Assembly (NCBI GenBank): GCA_028583415.1
Contig: CM053270.1
Span: 52,110,173 to 52,174,172, forward strand
DNA from: Protea cynaroides
Taxonomy: Eukaryota; Streptophyta; Magnoliopsida; Proteales; Proteaceae
Direction of reading: 5' to 3'
Length of the DNA stretch: 64,000 nt
Shown: positions 32,751-44,534 of the stretch, piece after piece
How positions within the stretch are numbered: the stretch's first letter is position 1
How the letters are laid out: each line of letters starts with the position of its first letter
Notes under the pieces: model-generated
The model's database searches: none
The model's input: the letters and a program-made list of their open reading frames with translations, nothing else
Told to the model about the DNA's origin: nothing
Program-made: the position numbers and the translations under genes

Positions 32751-33050
32751 ACCATATGATCACTAGGAGCATTTGTGATGAAGTGATCACCCCAAATGTT
32801 AGGATGAAAATTGGCTGATTTGTGAATAATCTTTATGCTTTCATTTTGAAGAAGATGCTTGTCTACATCTGGAGGAGGAGCAAAAGAAGATACGACAGAC
32901 ATCTTTAGAGAGGGAGAAAACGAAGATTGGACAAATATCATTCTTCTAAAGACAACTAAAATTAAGATAGAATAACTAAAGAGGGTAGCTATGATGGAAT
33001 GTGTTGTACTTCAAAAGAAAATGTGAAGAACAAAGAACATATAGCTTCCC

Positions 33051-33057
33051 ATTTATA
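33051..33057 (-). promoter_or_regulatory. Probable TATA box of the terpene synthase pseudogene
   Basis: TATAAAT on the minus strand (context ATCTATAAATGGG), 110 bases upstream of the first ATG. Confidence 0.4.
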
Positions 33058-33059
33058 GA

Positions 33060-33541
33060 TATATTTGCATTTTAGAGGTTGAAAGCTAATCGTGTAACAC
33101 GTCACCCTTACCTAATTCTTCTGATATTTTCTTTTTGCATATAGTACAAAGGTTGATATGTGGCTACAATTAAAAGCAAATTCCAATTCATATCATTGAG
33201 GATTAAATCATTAACTTTGTCAGGGAAATTTTGTTGGGTTGTCTTGTATTCTATGGGTTTCACACAATTATTGGAGTTGCATTTGTACATTGGATTTGGA
33301 TTCATTACATGTAGAAGGATAAATATATAATTATTGGGGTTAGGGTTTCTAAGGAACGGATATATAATGTCTATAGGGAAAAAACTTTAGATAAGAGTGT
33401 TAAAAATAAAAACACTTTGTGATGTGGAGAGAGAAGTAGAGACTTTCTTAGTAAATAAAGAAATTTTTTAACTCTCTAGAATGGAGATAAGTATTCTGTA
33501 TTAAGTGTTGAACCACAATAAATTCTCCTATTATGTGATTA
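33060..33541. other. Upstream flank of the TPS pseudogene
   Basis: AT-rich, with no coding or repeat structure recognised. Ends at the LINE target duplication. Confidence 0.5.
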
Positions 33542-35997
33542 CTTGTTATTGATCATTACAAACTTGTGGAAATCAAATCTCATGAGGGTTTTTTATACAT
33601 GGAACAACAAACGGAAGGGAGGTAGTAATATCCGGATACGTCTGGATCATGCCTTTGCAAATTGGGCATGGAAAAATATGTTTGTTAATGCAGCTTTACT
33701 GTTTGCTCTGTTAGTACCTCCGACCATAACTCATTTGTATTACATACTGAGGGTATGAAGTGTAAGGGGAAAAGGCCATTCCGATTTGAAGCGATGTGGA
33801 CGCGGCATGATGGTTGCATTCAGGTGGTGAAGCAATGTTGGGATCCTCACTTATCGGGGCGAGCTGCTGATTCTATCACTAGAAAATTAAATGACAGTAA
33901 GGAGGCTTTTGTCAAATGGAACGAAGAGGTGTTCGGGAAGGTCCAACAAAATATTCAGAAATATAAAAACCATTTATCCAGATTGCAATCCCTGAAGACA
34001 TTACAGTTTTCACAAGAATGAGGAAAATAATATCATGGCCAAGTTGGAGGAGGAATTACTGCGTGAAAAAATTATGTGGAAGCAGAAAGCACGGGTGGAA
34101 TGGCTTCAACATGGGGACTCCAATACCGGTTTTTTCTATGCAACTGCTATTAAAAGGAGTCATAACCGAATATTCAGGCTTCAGTTAAGCCAAGGAGAGT
34201 GGACTGCAACAGAAGATGAGTTATATAAGGCATTTTTGGATTTTTTTCTCTACGGCATTTCAATCGGAGGGTCTTTCCTCGGATAATCTCAATGAAGCAC
34301 TCTCCTTTATTCATCCAGTGGTGACAGAAGATATGAATGCTACTTTCCTAGCAATACCGAAAGAGGAAGAGGTTAAGCAGGCTACTTTTGCTCTTAGCCC
34401 TATGAAATCACCCGGACCCGACGGTTTCCCACCTTTATTTTTCCAGAAATTCTGGAAAAATACTCATGCGGATATTCTCAGGTTTGTGCATGATTTTTTC
34501 TCTACTAGTTATTTGCCTTCGGATATTAATTGGACCTTTTTATGCCTAATCCCAATGGTGAAGCAACCTGAATTCTTACACCAGTTCAGACCCATTAGCT
34601 TGTGCAATGTGTGTATGCGTATCATATCTAAAATTTTTATTAATAGGCTTCAGCCTTTTCTGGGAAGCATTATTGCCGCTAATCAGTCGGCTTTTATCCT
34701 GGAGCGATTTATATCGAATAATATCCTGATGGCCCGTGAATCTTTCCACTATATTAAAAAAAATGAAGAAAGGAAAGTCATACTATCTAGCTCTAAAACT
34801 AGATATGCAAATTGAGTGGCTTTTCCTTGAGAAGGTTCTCCTTCAGATGGGATTTGCCAATGCTTGGGTTAATTTGGTGATGAAGTGTATTTCTTCAGTT
34901 TCTTATTCTATTATTATCAATGGAGCTGAGAGCGGGTCCTTTTCCCCAACCCGTAGCATTCGGCAAGGGGATCCTTTATCCCCGGCTTTGTTCATCCTTT
35001 GTGCTCTTGTTCTCTTAGAAATTATTAATACCAAGCAACAAAGTGGGCATAATTAGGCGTAGATCTCAGCCTTTGACTCACCTGTTATTTGCCAGCGATT
35101 GCTTGTTATTCTCTCCTGCAAAGATGAATGAATTGCTAAACTTGAAGAATTGTTTGGAGTTGTATTGCAATGCTTCTTGTCAGAAAATTAATCTACAGAA
35201 ATCCTGCCTTACATTTAGTCCTAATACTCCTTCCAAATTTAGGAGATGGTTTTCTAAGGTATTGAAGATTCTTTATGGAGACGGGCCAGGTCGCTATTTG
35301 GGACTTCCTATGGAGTTTGGGATATCTAAGAAGGTGCTGTTGAAAGATCAATCGGAGAAAACTACACCTAAATTGCAAAAAATGGAAGGCCAATCTTCTC
35401 TCCAGGTAAGGAAATTCTCTTAAAAAGTGTGGCCCTATATATGACTAATTTTGCCAGTTCCCATTTTAAATTACCCAAGAGCTATCTACAATCAATCAAA
35501 AAGGAGGCAGCGGACTTCCATTGGAACAATGGTGATTCCAAAAGATCTCTTCACTGGATATCTCGGGATCACCTTTGTCTTTCGAAGGAGAATGGGGGTT
35601 GGGCTTGAGGGATCCATTCCTTCAAAACCAAGCTCTTCTTGCAAGATTGGCATGGAGGGTTTTAATTAATCCTACTGCTCCTTGGGTGCAATTTCTTAAA
35701 GCAGTGTACTATCCTAACACAGATTTTTTACATGCCCAACTAGGTCATAGACCTTCATGGGCTTGGAGAAGTATAATAGAAGGCATGAATATTTTGCTGA
35801 AGGACCTTATCTGGAAGGTTGGAAATGGATCCAAAATTCGGGTGTGGGAAGATCGCAGGCTGCCTACTATTAAAGGTAATATGATCCTCTCTGATAAACC
35901 AAGATCTACAAATATTGAGTTTGTCTCTGATCTTATTGATTCCCATACTCATTCATGGAAGTTGGAGTTATTAAATGCATGTTTTCAGCCTTTTAGG

Positions 35998-36625
35998 GGG
36001 TGTTTGGTAACACTCCAGAAGTTGGATTCTGACTTCTGGAGTATAAATGGAGTAGAAGCCTGTTTGGTAACCCGGTTCGGACTTCTGGAGAATCCATAAG
36101 TGAACCGGCTCCAAATGAGCTCTAGAATCCAATTTTTTGGAGCATCAAATAGATGCTTTTCGACTTCAGAATACAATTTTGGAGTAAAAATCACCACACA
36201 CTACTACTACCACCAACTACGACCACCAACACCACAACCCACCAGCCACCACCCACCACCGCCACCACCCTCGACCACCCACTGCCGTCGCCACCACCCT
36301 CGACCACCCACTGCCGCCGCCACCACCACCACCACCACCACCGCCACCACCATCTACTACCACCCACCACCACCGCCACCACCCTCCACCACCACCACCC
36401 ACCCACCGCCACCCTTCACCACCACCTCCCACCCACCACCATTGTCACCAACCATCACCACTCACCACTAGTGCCACCATCCGCTACCCTCCATCACTAC
36501 TCTGGAGTCCATGATTAAATTAGATTAACAAACATGTTTCTACTCCCTCATACTCTTGAATCCTTTTGAAGTTGGAGTAGAAATTTGAACCAGAAGTAAG
36601 AATCCCAGAGTTAAAGTAGAGGCAA
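35998..36625. mobile_element. MITE-like insertion in the LINE, with a CCA-repeat core
   Basis: Interrupts the LINE frame between NACFQPF and AIQKIPQ. The left end has GTGTTTGGTAACACTCC and, 50 bases on, GAGTAGAAGCCTGTTTGGTAAC. The right arm has the inverted match GATTAACAAACATGTTTCTACTCC. The left end shares TGTTTGGTAACACTC with the Harbinger element at 36801. Exact borders are uncertain. Confidence 0.45.
36190..36475. repeat. CCA/CCACC microsatellite
   Basis: Nearly pure ACC/CCACC repeats over 280 bases. The long Thr/Pro or Trp/Gly ORFs on either strand are artefacts of the repeat. Confidence 0.9.
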
Positions 36626-37141
36626 TTCAGAAAATTCCTCAATGTCTCTTTCCGGAGGAAGATTGCTTAGTTTGGAGGGAATAAAAAAATGGCATCTTTT
36701 CGGTTAAAAGGGCATATCACATGTTATCTAATCTTAAAGAGGTGGAGACGGCTTTGGATCCTGGATCTTCTCACCAACAGTGCTAGAAATTAGTTCCTAA
36801 GTGCCTGTTTGGTAACACTCTGCTCCGACTCTGCTTTTGACTCAGACTCACAGTGAGCCATTTGGGAGCCATTTGGGAGCCTGAAAATGTTTGTTAACAC
36901 CATGTTGATTCCAGCTCCCATGGAGTCAACCGGTTCAAAAAATGACTCCCAGAGCCAAAATCTCAGAGTAAAAAAAACTTGCTTTTACAAATCCAGAGCC
37001 AAAATCGGGAGTCAAAACACGGGAGTCGAGTGAATCTGACTCCCATTTAAGTAATTGGCTTCCCGTGTTTTGGCATTGTTGGAACGAAGGAGAGGTTCAT
37101 TTTTCTCCTTCTCCTCTGCGCTCAGCAGGTTAGTCCCTCTA

Positions 37142-37328
37142 CCTCCTCTCTCTCTCTCTCTCGAGCTCTCTTCCTCTCTCAATCTCTACTTCCTCCCTCT
37201 CTCTTTCTCTCTCTTCCTCCCTCCATCTACTTCCTCTATCTCGTTCTCTCTATCTCTCTGTCTCTCTTCCTCCCTCCATCTTCCTCCCTTCATCTACTTC
37301 CTCTCTCGTTCTCTCTGTCTCTCCCTTC

Positions 37329-37390
<62 letters not shown>
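37142..37390. repeat. CT-rich microsatellite
   Basis: (CT)n and CTTCCTCCCT runs, longest at 37335-37388. Possibly a 5' untranslated region of the Harbinger Myb-like gene. The Ser/Leu ORF through it is an artefact. Confidence 0.85.
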
Positions 37391-37392
<2 letters not shown>

Positions 37393-37825
37393 ATTTTACC
37401 CTGAGAATCACGAAGGGGATTAATGGGGTTTAGGGTTTGTTTAGGCATTCCCGCGAATCCGGCCAGAGAGCTTGAAAAATCGCCTTCAGACGCCTTGCTT
37501 GCAGGTATTCATTTTTTTATCTGAAATCCTAGGTTATTTGCGTGATTGCTTGCAGGTATTCTTTCTCTATTTTTTTTTTCCTATTTTCCCCAGAAAGATT
37601 CTCTAGTTCTTTGTTATTCATTTCTGTTTTGCGAAATTAGCGTTTTGAGAAGGGATTCCCATATGAACTCAATAGTTCACCTTACCTGGATGGAATCTAG
37701 AACTTTGAAGCATATCACAAGAATAAACCCAAATCTCTACTTGTCCACCTTCCCTGCTACCATCCTTATTATTTCCTCTTATTCGTTTCTTCACCTGATC
37801 CCCTTTTCCTTTATTGTTATTTACT

Positions 37826-37922
37826 GGTTTATACACAATCCATGAGAATTTCACTGGTTTATACACAATCCATGAGAATTTCACTGGTTTATACACAATC
37901 CATGAATTTCACTGGTTTATAC
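37826..37922. repeat. 30-bp tandem repeat, about 3-4 copies
   Basis: The unit is ACTGGTTTATACACAATCCA followed by TGAGAATTTC; the third copy is shortened. Confidence 0.85.
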
Positions 37923-39060
37923 GTGATCCCCTTTTTTTATTTATTGAACTCTTAATTTGGAAGAGGGGTTTATTGAAGACGTGACAGGATATTGGACTGT
38001 GTTGGGTTCCATGGTTTGGCTGCATCATTGAAATAGTTTTTGTAACCTTGTTCTCTATTTTTTGTGAAAGAGTCCTTCTTTCACCGGAAATATTGGGAAA
38101 AAAAATCCTGTGAAAACCACATAAATCTCTATGTTATTTGACTGTTATTTTATATTTTAATTTACTTTTCTGTACTCTGACTAGGGTATGATTTCTACAC
38201 TCCATTTTCACGTCATCATGGAATTTTTCTAATTGAATCCAGAGATCAATCATTTTATAATGTTTATTACCACGATCTGCTCTAGGGGTCCATGGTTTCA
38301 GCACGAGTTTGCGTTTAATCGAAATGGCTTTTTTACTCATTTCTATTAAGATCTACCACAAAGTCTCCACTTTCATTCTTGGTGGTAACTATGGGTATTT
38401 TATTTATTTATTTATTTATTTTTGGTGGTTGATATCAACATCAATTTCGTGTAGTACAATTTCAAGTTAATCTTTTGAAACAATTGGGAAATTGTCTATT
38501 TGGATTTTGGAGTGGAAGTAATTGCAACGTTCTTCATTTATGATTGTCAATTATGAATTGTTGCGTTTAGATTATGTGCCGAGATCCTTATAGACTGAAT
38601 AGATACATAAACGATAAGATAGGATAGAGGAGATCGGACTTATAATCTTAAGATCACTTTCAATTGTTACGTTTAGATTATGATTTCATCTTTTTTAGTT
38701 TTACCGTACATTGATCTCAAGATTCTTATTTCATCTACAATAAGTTTGATTATATGTATTTCTTCACTATCCAATTTTCAGCTCTATATATCATTGTTAG
38801 GCGTATAATTGTCATATAATTTTTTTTTAATTTTAAAGCAATAAGTTGACCAGACAACACTCCAGCCCATCGATATACTCTTCTTCTTCTTTTTTTGTAA
38901 ACAAAATCATCTTATATTTTCTTTCTTTATTTTATATCTTTATGGTTTTTCCCTCTTATGATTGTTCCCTCTTATCAATCATCAGCTCCTTCAATCATTG
39001 AGATTGTAATGTATTTTTTTCCCTAATCAATTTTTGTAATATTTTTTTTAGTCTACATTA
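37923..39060. other. Harbinger interior without recognised gene
   Basis: AT-rich, probably intron or leader of the downstream Myb-like gene; no coding content recognised. Confidence 0.4.
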
Positions 39061-39067
39061 GAATATA

Positions 39068-40008
39068 ATGGGCAGTGATAATGTTAAATGGTCGAAGGGT
39101 GAACTTGATACTTTTGTTGAGATTTTCGTTGAGGAAGTTGTAAAGGGCAATAAGAAACCAGTACTTTCAACAAGGTAGGGTGGAACAATATTAGGACGAA
39201 AATGGAGACAAAATTAGGACGACCATATCAACTGAAACAACTAAGGAACAAAATGTGTAAATTGAGGATAGAGTACAGTGCACTCTCGAAACTATTGGGA
39301 ACAACTGGTTTCAGTTGGGATGATGAGAAGAGGATTGTGCTTACTACGAAAGAAGTATGGGAAACACATCTCAAGGTATATACAATATCTTATAGTACAA
39401 GTATTACTTAGACTATAATGAATTAATAAGATACTTTTCCATTATGGTTTCAGGAAAATACAGGATGGGTGAAGTAAAAGAAAAATGGATTGCCACAATG
39501 GAACGAGCTATAAATGATTTTTTGTGATTCATATGCCACTGGGGCATTTTCTTGTAGTGCAGCTGAGGATCTACATATCTTAGACGATATGGATGACATC
39601 AATGTCGAGCCCATTGGACCAAGCAATGAAGATGCACCCACTCTGGTTGATGAGGTTGAAGAAATCCAACAAACTCCAAGGGTAACACACAATCTTAATC
39701 GTACCCCTTCTGCCCTTAGAAAAAGGGGTAGGAATGCTGAGATCTCCTCTGCTATCCGAGAATTGGTCGCCAACTCCCGTAGTAGATTGGAATTGTTTAG
39801 TACCTCATCTTCTACTACTCCAAGTACTAGGAGTTTGGCGGACCCGTCACTCATAGAATGTGTGAAAGCGCTAGAAGCTTTGCCCAACGTGGATAGGTCT
39901 CTTTATATGCGGGCTATTAATCACATAAAAGGAGATGCAGACTGGAGGTGGATATTTTTTACTGTACCAGATGAGAAGAAAATGTGGATGTTAGAAGAAA
40001 TCCCTTAG
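39068..40008 (+). pseudogene. Harbinger Myb/SANT-like protein gene, broken
   Basis: Exon 1 from ATG 39068 reads MGSDNVKWSKGELDTFVEIF, EEVVKGNKKP, then after a stop and frameshift near 39178 GWNNIRTKMETKLGRPYQLK and WDDEKRIVLTTKEVWETHLK. It ends at AAG/GTATAT (39376). Exon 2, after TTTCAG (about 39454), has two stops (GWVK-stop-KKNGLPQWNEL-stop-MIFCDSYATGA). It is then open to 40008 through an acidic linker and a helical end (PSLIECVKALEALPNVDRSL). This is the Myb/SANT-like partner protein of PIF/Harbinger elements, which helps the transposase reach the nucleus and bind DNA. The same domain type also occurs in plant host proteins, so the family call rests on its place within the element. Confidence 0.75.
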
Positions 40009-40021
40009 TAGATTTCAATGT

Positions 40022-40220
40022 TGAATGGTTTGAACAATTTTAGTGTGGTTTCATTTAGGTTGAATGGTTTGAACAATTTATGTTTGAAAGTTTGAAGTAC
40101 AATTTTAATAGGTTGAACAATTTATATTTTCTTTGAATGGTTTGAACAATTAATGTTTTAAAGTTTGGAGTACTCTTTTAGTAGGTTGAACAATTTATGT
40201 TTTTCTTGAATGGTTTAGAC
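40022..40220. repeat. Tandem repeats of TTGAATGGTTTGAACAATTT
   Basis: The unit of about 50-60 bases occurs three to four times with variants (GGTTGAACAATTTATG and AAAGTTTG(A/G)AGTAC parts). It lies just after the stop of the Myb-like gene. Confidence 0.7.
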
Positions 40221-42385
40221 GATGATCTTATTAGTTATATTTATTTTCTTTTAATAAATATGCAGTGCACATGATGAATGACCAGATGAGTGATGTAGGA
40301 AAATTATTAGTATTGCATGAGGAGATCGAAGAAATAGAAATGATGGAATTACTACCACCCGGCATGAAACAACAAAGTTGTGATTCATCATCTTCGTTTA
40401 TCAATTTTTTTAACTATTGATAACTATTACAACTTTGTTTGGTTGTTAAATTAATATACTTGATGTTTATATAATTCATGTTGATACAGAAATACGACTG
40501 CCAATATTCCCTCAATGTGCTACTGTGGAATGGGGAAGATGATAATGAAAACTTCAAGAACTAAGAAAAATCCAGGACGATAATTTTATACATGTCCAGT
40601 CAGGCAAGAACATCCACATGCATTCCTTTGGGTGGATGAGTACAATGAGGGTGAAGAGTGTTCATCTCAGCCCACCCCACAGTTGTATGCGTCTGTGGAA
40701 TCCCAGTGTTTTACGCCATGAGGTGCAAGTGCATGTAGACCAGTCTTATTTATACCCATTATATCGAATCAATGTATTCCTAGTCATATGAGTATTTATC
40801 TTGACATGTTTTGTTATTTATACATCATCCAAGATGTATTGAAGATGATGTTAAATAATTTGATACCTTGTCAGTAAGATTGGTTTGGATTATGACAGGT
40901 GGACCAGTATAACTATGTTTTGTAATTAACGATAATTACTACAACTTTATTTTAATTAATATTTATATAATCTATGTGGGTACAAAAATATGACTACCAA
41001 TATTCCACCAAAAGATATGACTACCATGTGAATTTTAACAAAAATACATACATAATAATGGTTTAATGGCTTAATGGCAGTCATTGTATTATTTAAGGCA
41101 AAAATTTTTATTCCATATTAGTGTTTACCAAAGAGTCTCCTGCTCTCAGTGAGCTCCGAAATCGATTCCAGATTAGTTTTTACTAAACAGCCTCTAGCTC
41201 AATCAGCTCTGGAATCGATTCTAAAGCAACATTACTAAACAGGCTCCAAATAGGCTCCAGCTCTCAATCAGCTCTGGAAATAAATGGGAGCTCAAAAATG
41301 ATTCAAGAGCAAGATCCTTGGAGCCGGAGTCAGAGTGTTACCAAACAGGCACTAAAAGTGTGTGGAGGAATATATGGAAAATCAAAACTCTACCTAAAAT
41401 CAAAGAGTTCCTTTGGCGATGTTGTGGAGGAGTTGTTGTTAATGAGGATCTACATAGAAGGAAGATTCCTGTGGACTTAAGGTGCCGACGTTGTAACTCT
41501 GAGGTGGAGTCTATTGAGCATGCCTTGCTCTACTGCCCATTTGCAAGAGCCTCGTGGTTCGGAAGTCATTATATGTTTCCGGTTCCCCAGTCTGAAGACC
41601 TTAAATTTTATCAGTGGATTCAATCTATTTTCTCAATTCCTGCGGCTACTAAATTTGAGGGTAGATTAATTATCTCTTGTGCTACATTTTTGTGCTGGTC
41701 TTTATGGTTGTCAAGGAATTCCCTTTATTTCGATAATAAGGAGTGTTTGCCATCTGATGTTATTGCCAGAGGTAACAGGTCATGGCAAGTATTTCATCGA
41801 GCTCTTTCTTCTCTTGTGACCAACTTATTTCCAGATGCATCTCCTGCCGATCCTAAGTCTATTGACAGCTACTGGTCAAATCCCCCCGAAGGTTTTATTA
41901 AATTAAACGTTGATGCAGCTGGATCTGTTGATTCCCATCTTCAAGGGGTGGGTTTCATTCTTCGAAGTTCTAATGGAGCTCCTATTAGAGCAATTTCTCA
42001 GAAGTTTTCGTTTAATTCAGTTGCTCTTGGAGAGGCTATAGCGATTCGATCTGGTATTTTGGAGGCCATTGAGATGGGTTCGAAGGAGGTGGTTAATCTT
42101 CTTAATGGGGCCAGCTCGGTTGCAGAGGTCTTTCTCTTATCTATTGTTAAGGATATTCGAATACTTTTGTCCAAGTTTAGATCTATTTCTGTTAAATGTA
42201 TTCCTAGGGGGGCTAATGCTGTGGTTCACATACTAGCTAGGAGGGCCTTAACCGTTGAAGGAAAGGTTACATGGCCATTGTCCACTCCGTGGTTCTCTAA
42301 TCAATGTAATAGGGATGCCATGGCATCTTTCTTCAGTTTAAATGAATAGATCTTTGTATAACAAAAAAAAAAAAATCTTGTTATT

Positions 42386-43139
42386 ACTGTTCTCTTATTT
42401 ACGTTTTCATTCCTAACAAACGCTTACAAGACATGATTTGGAACCCATAAGACGAATGACTAGATTATCACGTGTCCTTGCAAATGTCTACTAGCATTCC
42501 AGTTTTAGGCAGCAGCTTTGAGTAGATCATTGTAACTGGCTGTATTTAGAGTGGCTGGGCCTACTATGAAACTCCGGTACTCTTTTATCCAAAAACCTGC
42601 ATAAGTAGCTACCAAAACCGTGGAAAGATAGAGACAAAATGAAATGAATGCAAATACGATATAAGAGACTCACGAGACTCACCAGCTCACGAGACAACCC
42701 TATAAGATGGATGATTAGAGGCGTGAGCCCTTCGACTCTCTCCCTCTTGTTGTCGTATTTGGATAATTATTAACATGGGCGTTATGGGTATTTAATTATC
42801 GCTTCCAGTCTTTTGTTTTCTTGTAAACAACATGCATCTCCTACCATACATAACCGTGTTGTGTCGACAGAGAAGGGAGGATTGCTGTATTAGCTAAAAG
42901 TGTCGGTTTCGACGGCGTGAGACCCAAATAATAACACGGCAAATTATCAAGGCCTTATAATTAGCTGATTCAAGACGAGATAAATTTTAACTCAAGTGAG
43001 AATGTGAGATTTGCAGGAAAAAAAACGAAAAACACAACATTTTCTTCCCTCCTATCTCATTCGGTCACATCACTTTTTTCTCTTCCCCTCTCTCCCCTTT
43101 CTGTCGTATCTTTTTTGGATGATGCAAAGCTTGATCTAG
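42386..43139. other. Unassigned sequence between LINE and tandem duplication
   Basis: No gene, terminal repeat or coding similarity recognised. Confidence 0.5.
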
Positions 43140-43350
43140 AAATATTTGTGGTGATACTCCTAGAAATGTTTGTGGTGATACTTTCAGTCGATCTGAACGG
43201 GTAGAATTACAAAGTTGGAAAAAGAAAAATAACGGTTAAGATTTCATAATTAGAAGGGATGATAAGGAAAACATACAGTACAAAGGTTGAAGAAGACATG
43301 AATTCATATCACTAAAAAATATCTATGATCGATGGAATGAAACAAGAATG

Positions 43351-43393
43351 TAACCCCCACCCCCCCCCCGCCCCCCCCCCCAAAAAAAAAAAA
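43351..43393. repeat. Poly-C/poly-A tract
   Basis: Runs of C (with one G) followed by 13 A. Copy 2 has a shorter C-rich version at 45943-45961. Confidence 0.9.
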
Positions 43394-44049
43394 TCATGGG
43401 CATTGCAGTACCCCAAAAAAAATTATGGGTCCTCAACCAATGAGGGTGTCCTTTTTGGTGAAGAAAAGATGTATGTAATGAAGATTTAACAATTGACATA
43501 TTACACTGTTGGCTAATTGGCAAAATACTTGGGGCCTACAATTCCAAGAAAGTATAATAAAGAGGGTTTTTTTTTTTTTTTTTTTTTTTGTATATTTATT
43601 TGGAGATGGTATTTTTATACGGCCCGTGTATGTACATGGTTCGGCTATCAACTCTTCATTCAATAGGGGGGGGGGTAGTTTTAAGATCACACTTCCATCA
43701 GATGGCTAAAAATATGACTTTATATGTATGTCGCCGTATACAAAACCTTTTGCCTATTTATTTTCATCCCTGGAAAAGTTTGGATGGAATAACAACTCCA
43801 TGTTGTGAGGATTGAAAACTTATATTTTGTATTCTATTAAAAAAAAAAAACCTTATCTTTTGTACACGATTTTAAAATGCAGATTTAGAATATAATGGTT
43901 GGATTTGACGTATTCTATCACTCCTAATTTGATAATTATTTATTAATTGTAGTTCAGATTCATAGACACCTTAAACTGTTCACAATTAGGGATAAAATTG
44001 GTCATTTTGTTCATATGATTATCAAATTATGAGTTCTAAAAAAATCAGG

Positions 44050-44050
<1 letters not shown>

Positions 44051-44145
<95 letters not shown>
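44051..44145. repeat. (TA)n followed by poly-T
   Basis: About 64 bases of TA then about 32 T. The equivalent tract in copy 2 is where the LTR elements at 46626 and 50864 inserted. Confidence 0.95.
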
Positions 44146-44249
44146 CTGCTGAAGGTGAGTAAATAATAGATTAATTGAATGAAATGATGTATAGGATTGA
44201 CGTTCAGAAATTCTTGGACGGGATAGAAAAAAAAAACCAAACTAATTTG

Positions 44250-44534
44250 AATCTTCAGACCTAGTTCCGTAAATGAACAAGAATAACGGTCAGACCCAAT
44301 CCCATTTGTAAGATACAGGTTGGCATAAGTTACATCACCAACTAATACAACAAGATCAAGACTGTTATGTATCAAGTGACTAATTGTAGAAGTTGTATTG
44401 TATGTAAGAACTAGATCTTCGACCACTGCAATTCTTTTTGGAGAACTCTGGTGACCAGAAACTGGTATTGTCTTGAAAGAATATATATATTGCTCATGGA
44501 TAATTCTTTTTTTCTGGGCTTGCTTGAGAACCAT
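44250..44534 (-). pseudogene. Purple acid phosphatase exon fragment, copy 1
   Basis: Minus strand: EQYIYSFKTIPVSG, SPKRIAVVEDLVLTYNTTST, DLVVLVGDVTYANLYLTNG, GSDRYSCSF. Plant purple acid phosphatases (two-metal phosphoesterases) have GDLGLTYNTTST and GDVTYANLYLTNGTGSDCYSCSF here. The first metal-binding motif is lost (GDLG has become EDLV); the second (GDVTYA) is kept. The rest of the catalytic domain is missing, so it is one exon with flanking intron. The same EDLV change is in copy 2, so the fragment was already dead when duplicated. Confidence 0.8.

Larger units (their letters stand above)
29763..32941 (-). pseudogene. Terpene synthase pseudogene, exons 1-4, cut by LTR D
   Basis: Minus strand. 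Exon 1 (32941-32753; family-like start MSVVSSF at 32902) has KSANFHPNIWGDHF. Exon 2 (31150-30893) has EELKEEVRRML, DSLQRLGVAYHFEGEIEDAL and the RQRYNVPC end. Exon 3 (about 30489-30117) has FKKELIKDV, LYEASYTRIHGEDIL and LKLAKLDFNSLQSIHKQE, with several frameshifts and stops. Exon 4 (29897-29763) has WWKELDFITKLLYARDR and YFWIVGVYFDAHYSLAR. The frame is cut by LTR D just before the metal-binding DDxxD motif would come. The exon 3 donor is GC (AAG/GCAAGT) and the exon 4 acceptor AG has become GG. The N-terminal RR motif of many monoterpene synthases is absent, as in sesquiterpene synthase (TPS-a-like) proteins. Later exons, if they exist, lie left of the window. Confidence 0.9.
36801..41352 (+). 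mobile_element. PIF/Harbinger DNA transposon, 4.55 kb, without transposase
   Basis: Terminal inverted repeats with a perfect GTGCCTGTTTGGTAAC, extended by ACTCTG, lie at both ends. They are flanked by the 3-bp target duplication TAA (36798-36800 and 41353-41355) typical of this superfamily. Subterminal GGAGCC/GGCTCC words cluster at both ends. It encodes a Myb/SANT-like protein (39068-40008). No DDE transposase could be found, so it would depend on another element. Confidence 0.85.
33551..42349 (+). pseudogene. LINE ORF2: endonuclease end, reverse transcriptase, zinc finger, RNase H
   Basis: Endonuclease C-terminus (FYTWNNKRKGGSNIRIRLD) at 33580-33660. Reverse transcriptase spans about 34270-35420 (SPMKSPGPDGFPPLFFQKFW, FRPISLCNVCMRIISK, IRQGDPLSPALFIL), with frameshifts near 34240, 34810 and 35040. 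The catalytic YADD-like position reads FASD. A connecting region runs to 35990 and resumes at 36630-36800. The zf-RVT block (LPKIKEFLWR, CRRCNSEVESIEHALLYCPF) is at 41390-41550. RNase H (IKLNVDAAGS to CIPRGANAVVHILARRAL) spans 41890-42250, and the frame ends at 42349. Many indels; dead copy. The segments 36000-36625 and 36801-41352 inside these coordinates belong to other elements. Confidence 0.87.
33551..42376 (+). mobile_element. L1-type LINE, 5'-truncated, with two later insertions
   Basis: Flanked by the 9-bp duplication CTTGTTATT (33542-33550 and 42377-42385) and ending in a poly(A)-like tract (42363-42376). The sequence starts inside the endonuclease domain, so the 5' part is missing. 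It is interrupted by a MITE-like insert (about 35998-36625) and a Harbinger element (36801-41352). Removing the Harbinger element and one TAA restores the reading frame VPKSVWRNIWK. Confidence 0.88.

Noticed and set aside
36100..36518. Long Thr/Pro/His-rich and Trp/Gly-rich ORFs
   Set aside because: Translations of a CCA microsatellite in several frames.
37055..37423. Ser/Leu-rich ORF of 122 residues
   Set aside because: CT microsatellite artefact; the plant leader-like context argues against coding.
43509..43815. ORFs present in both duplication copies (43588-43815 and 46084-46371)
   Set aside because: They run through a poly-T tract and match only because the DNA is duplicated; no independent sign of coding.
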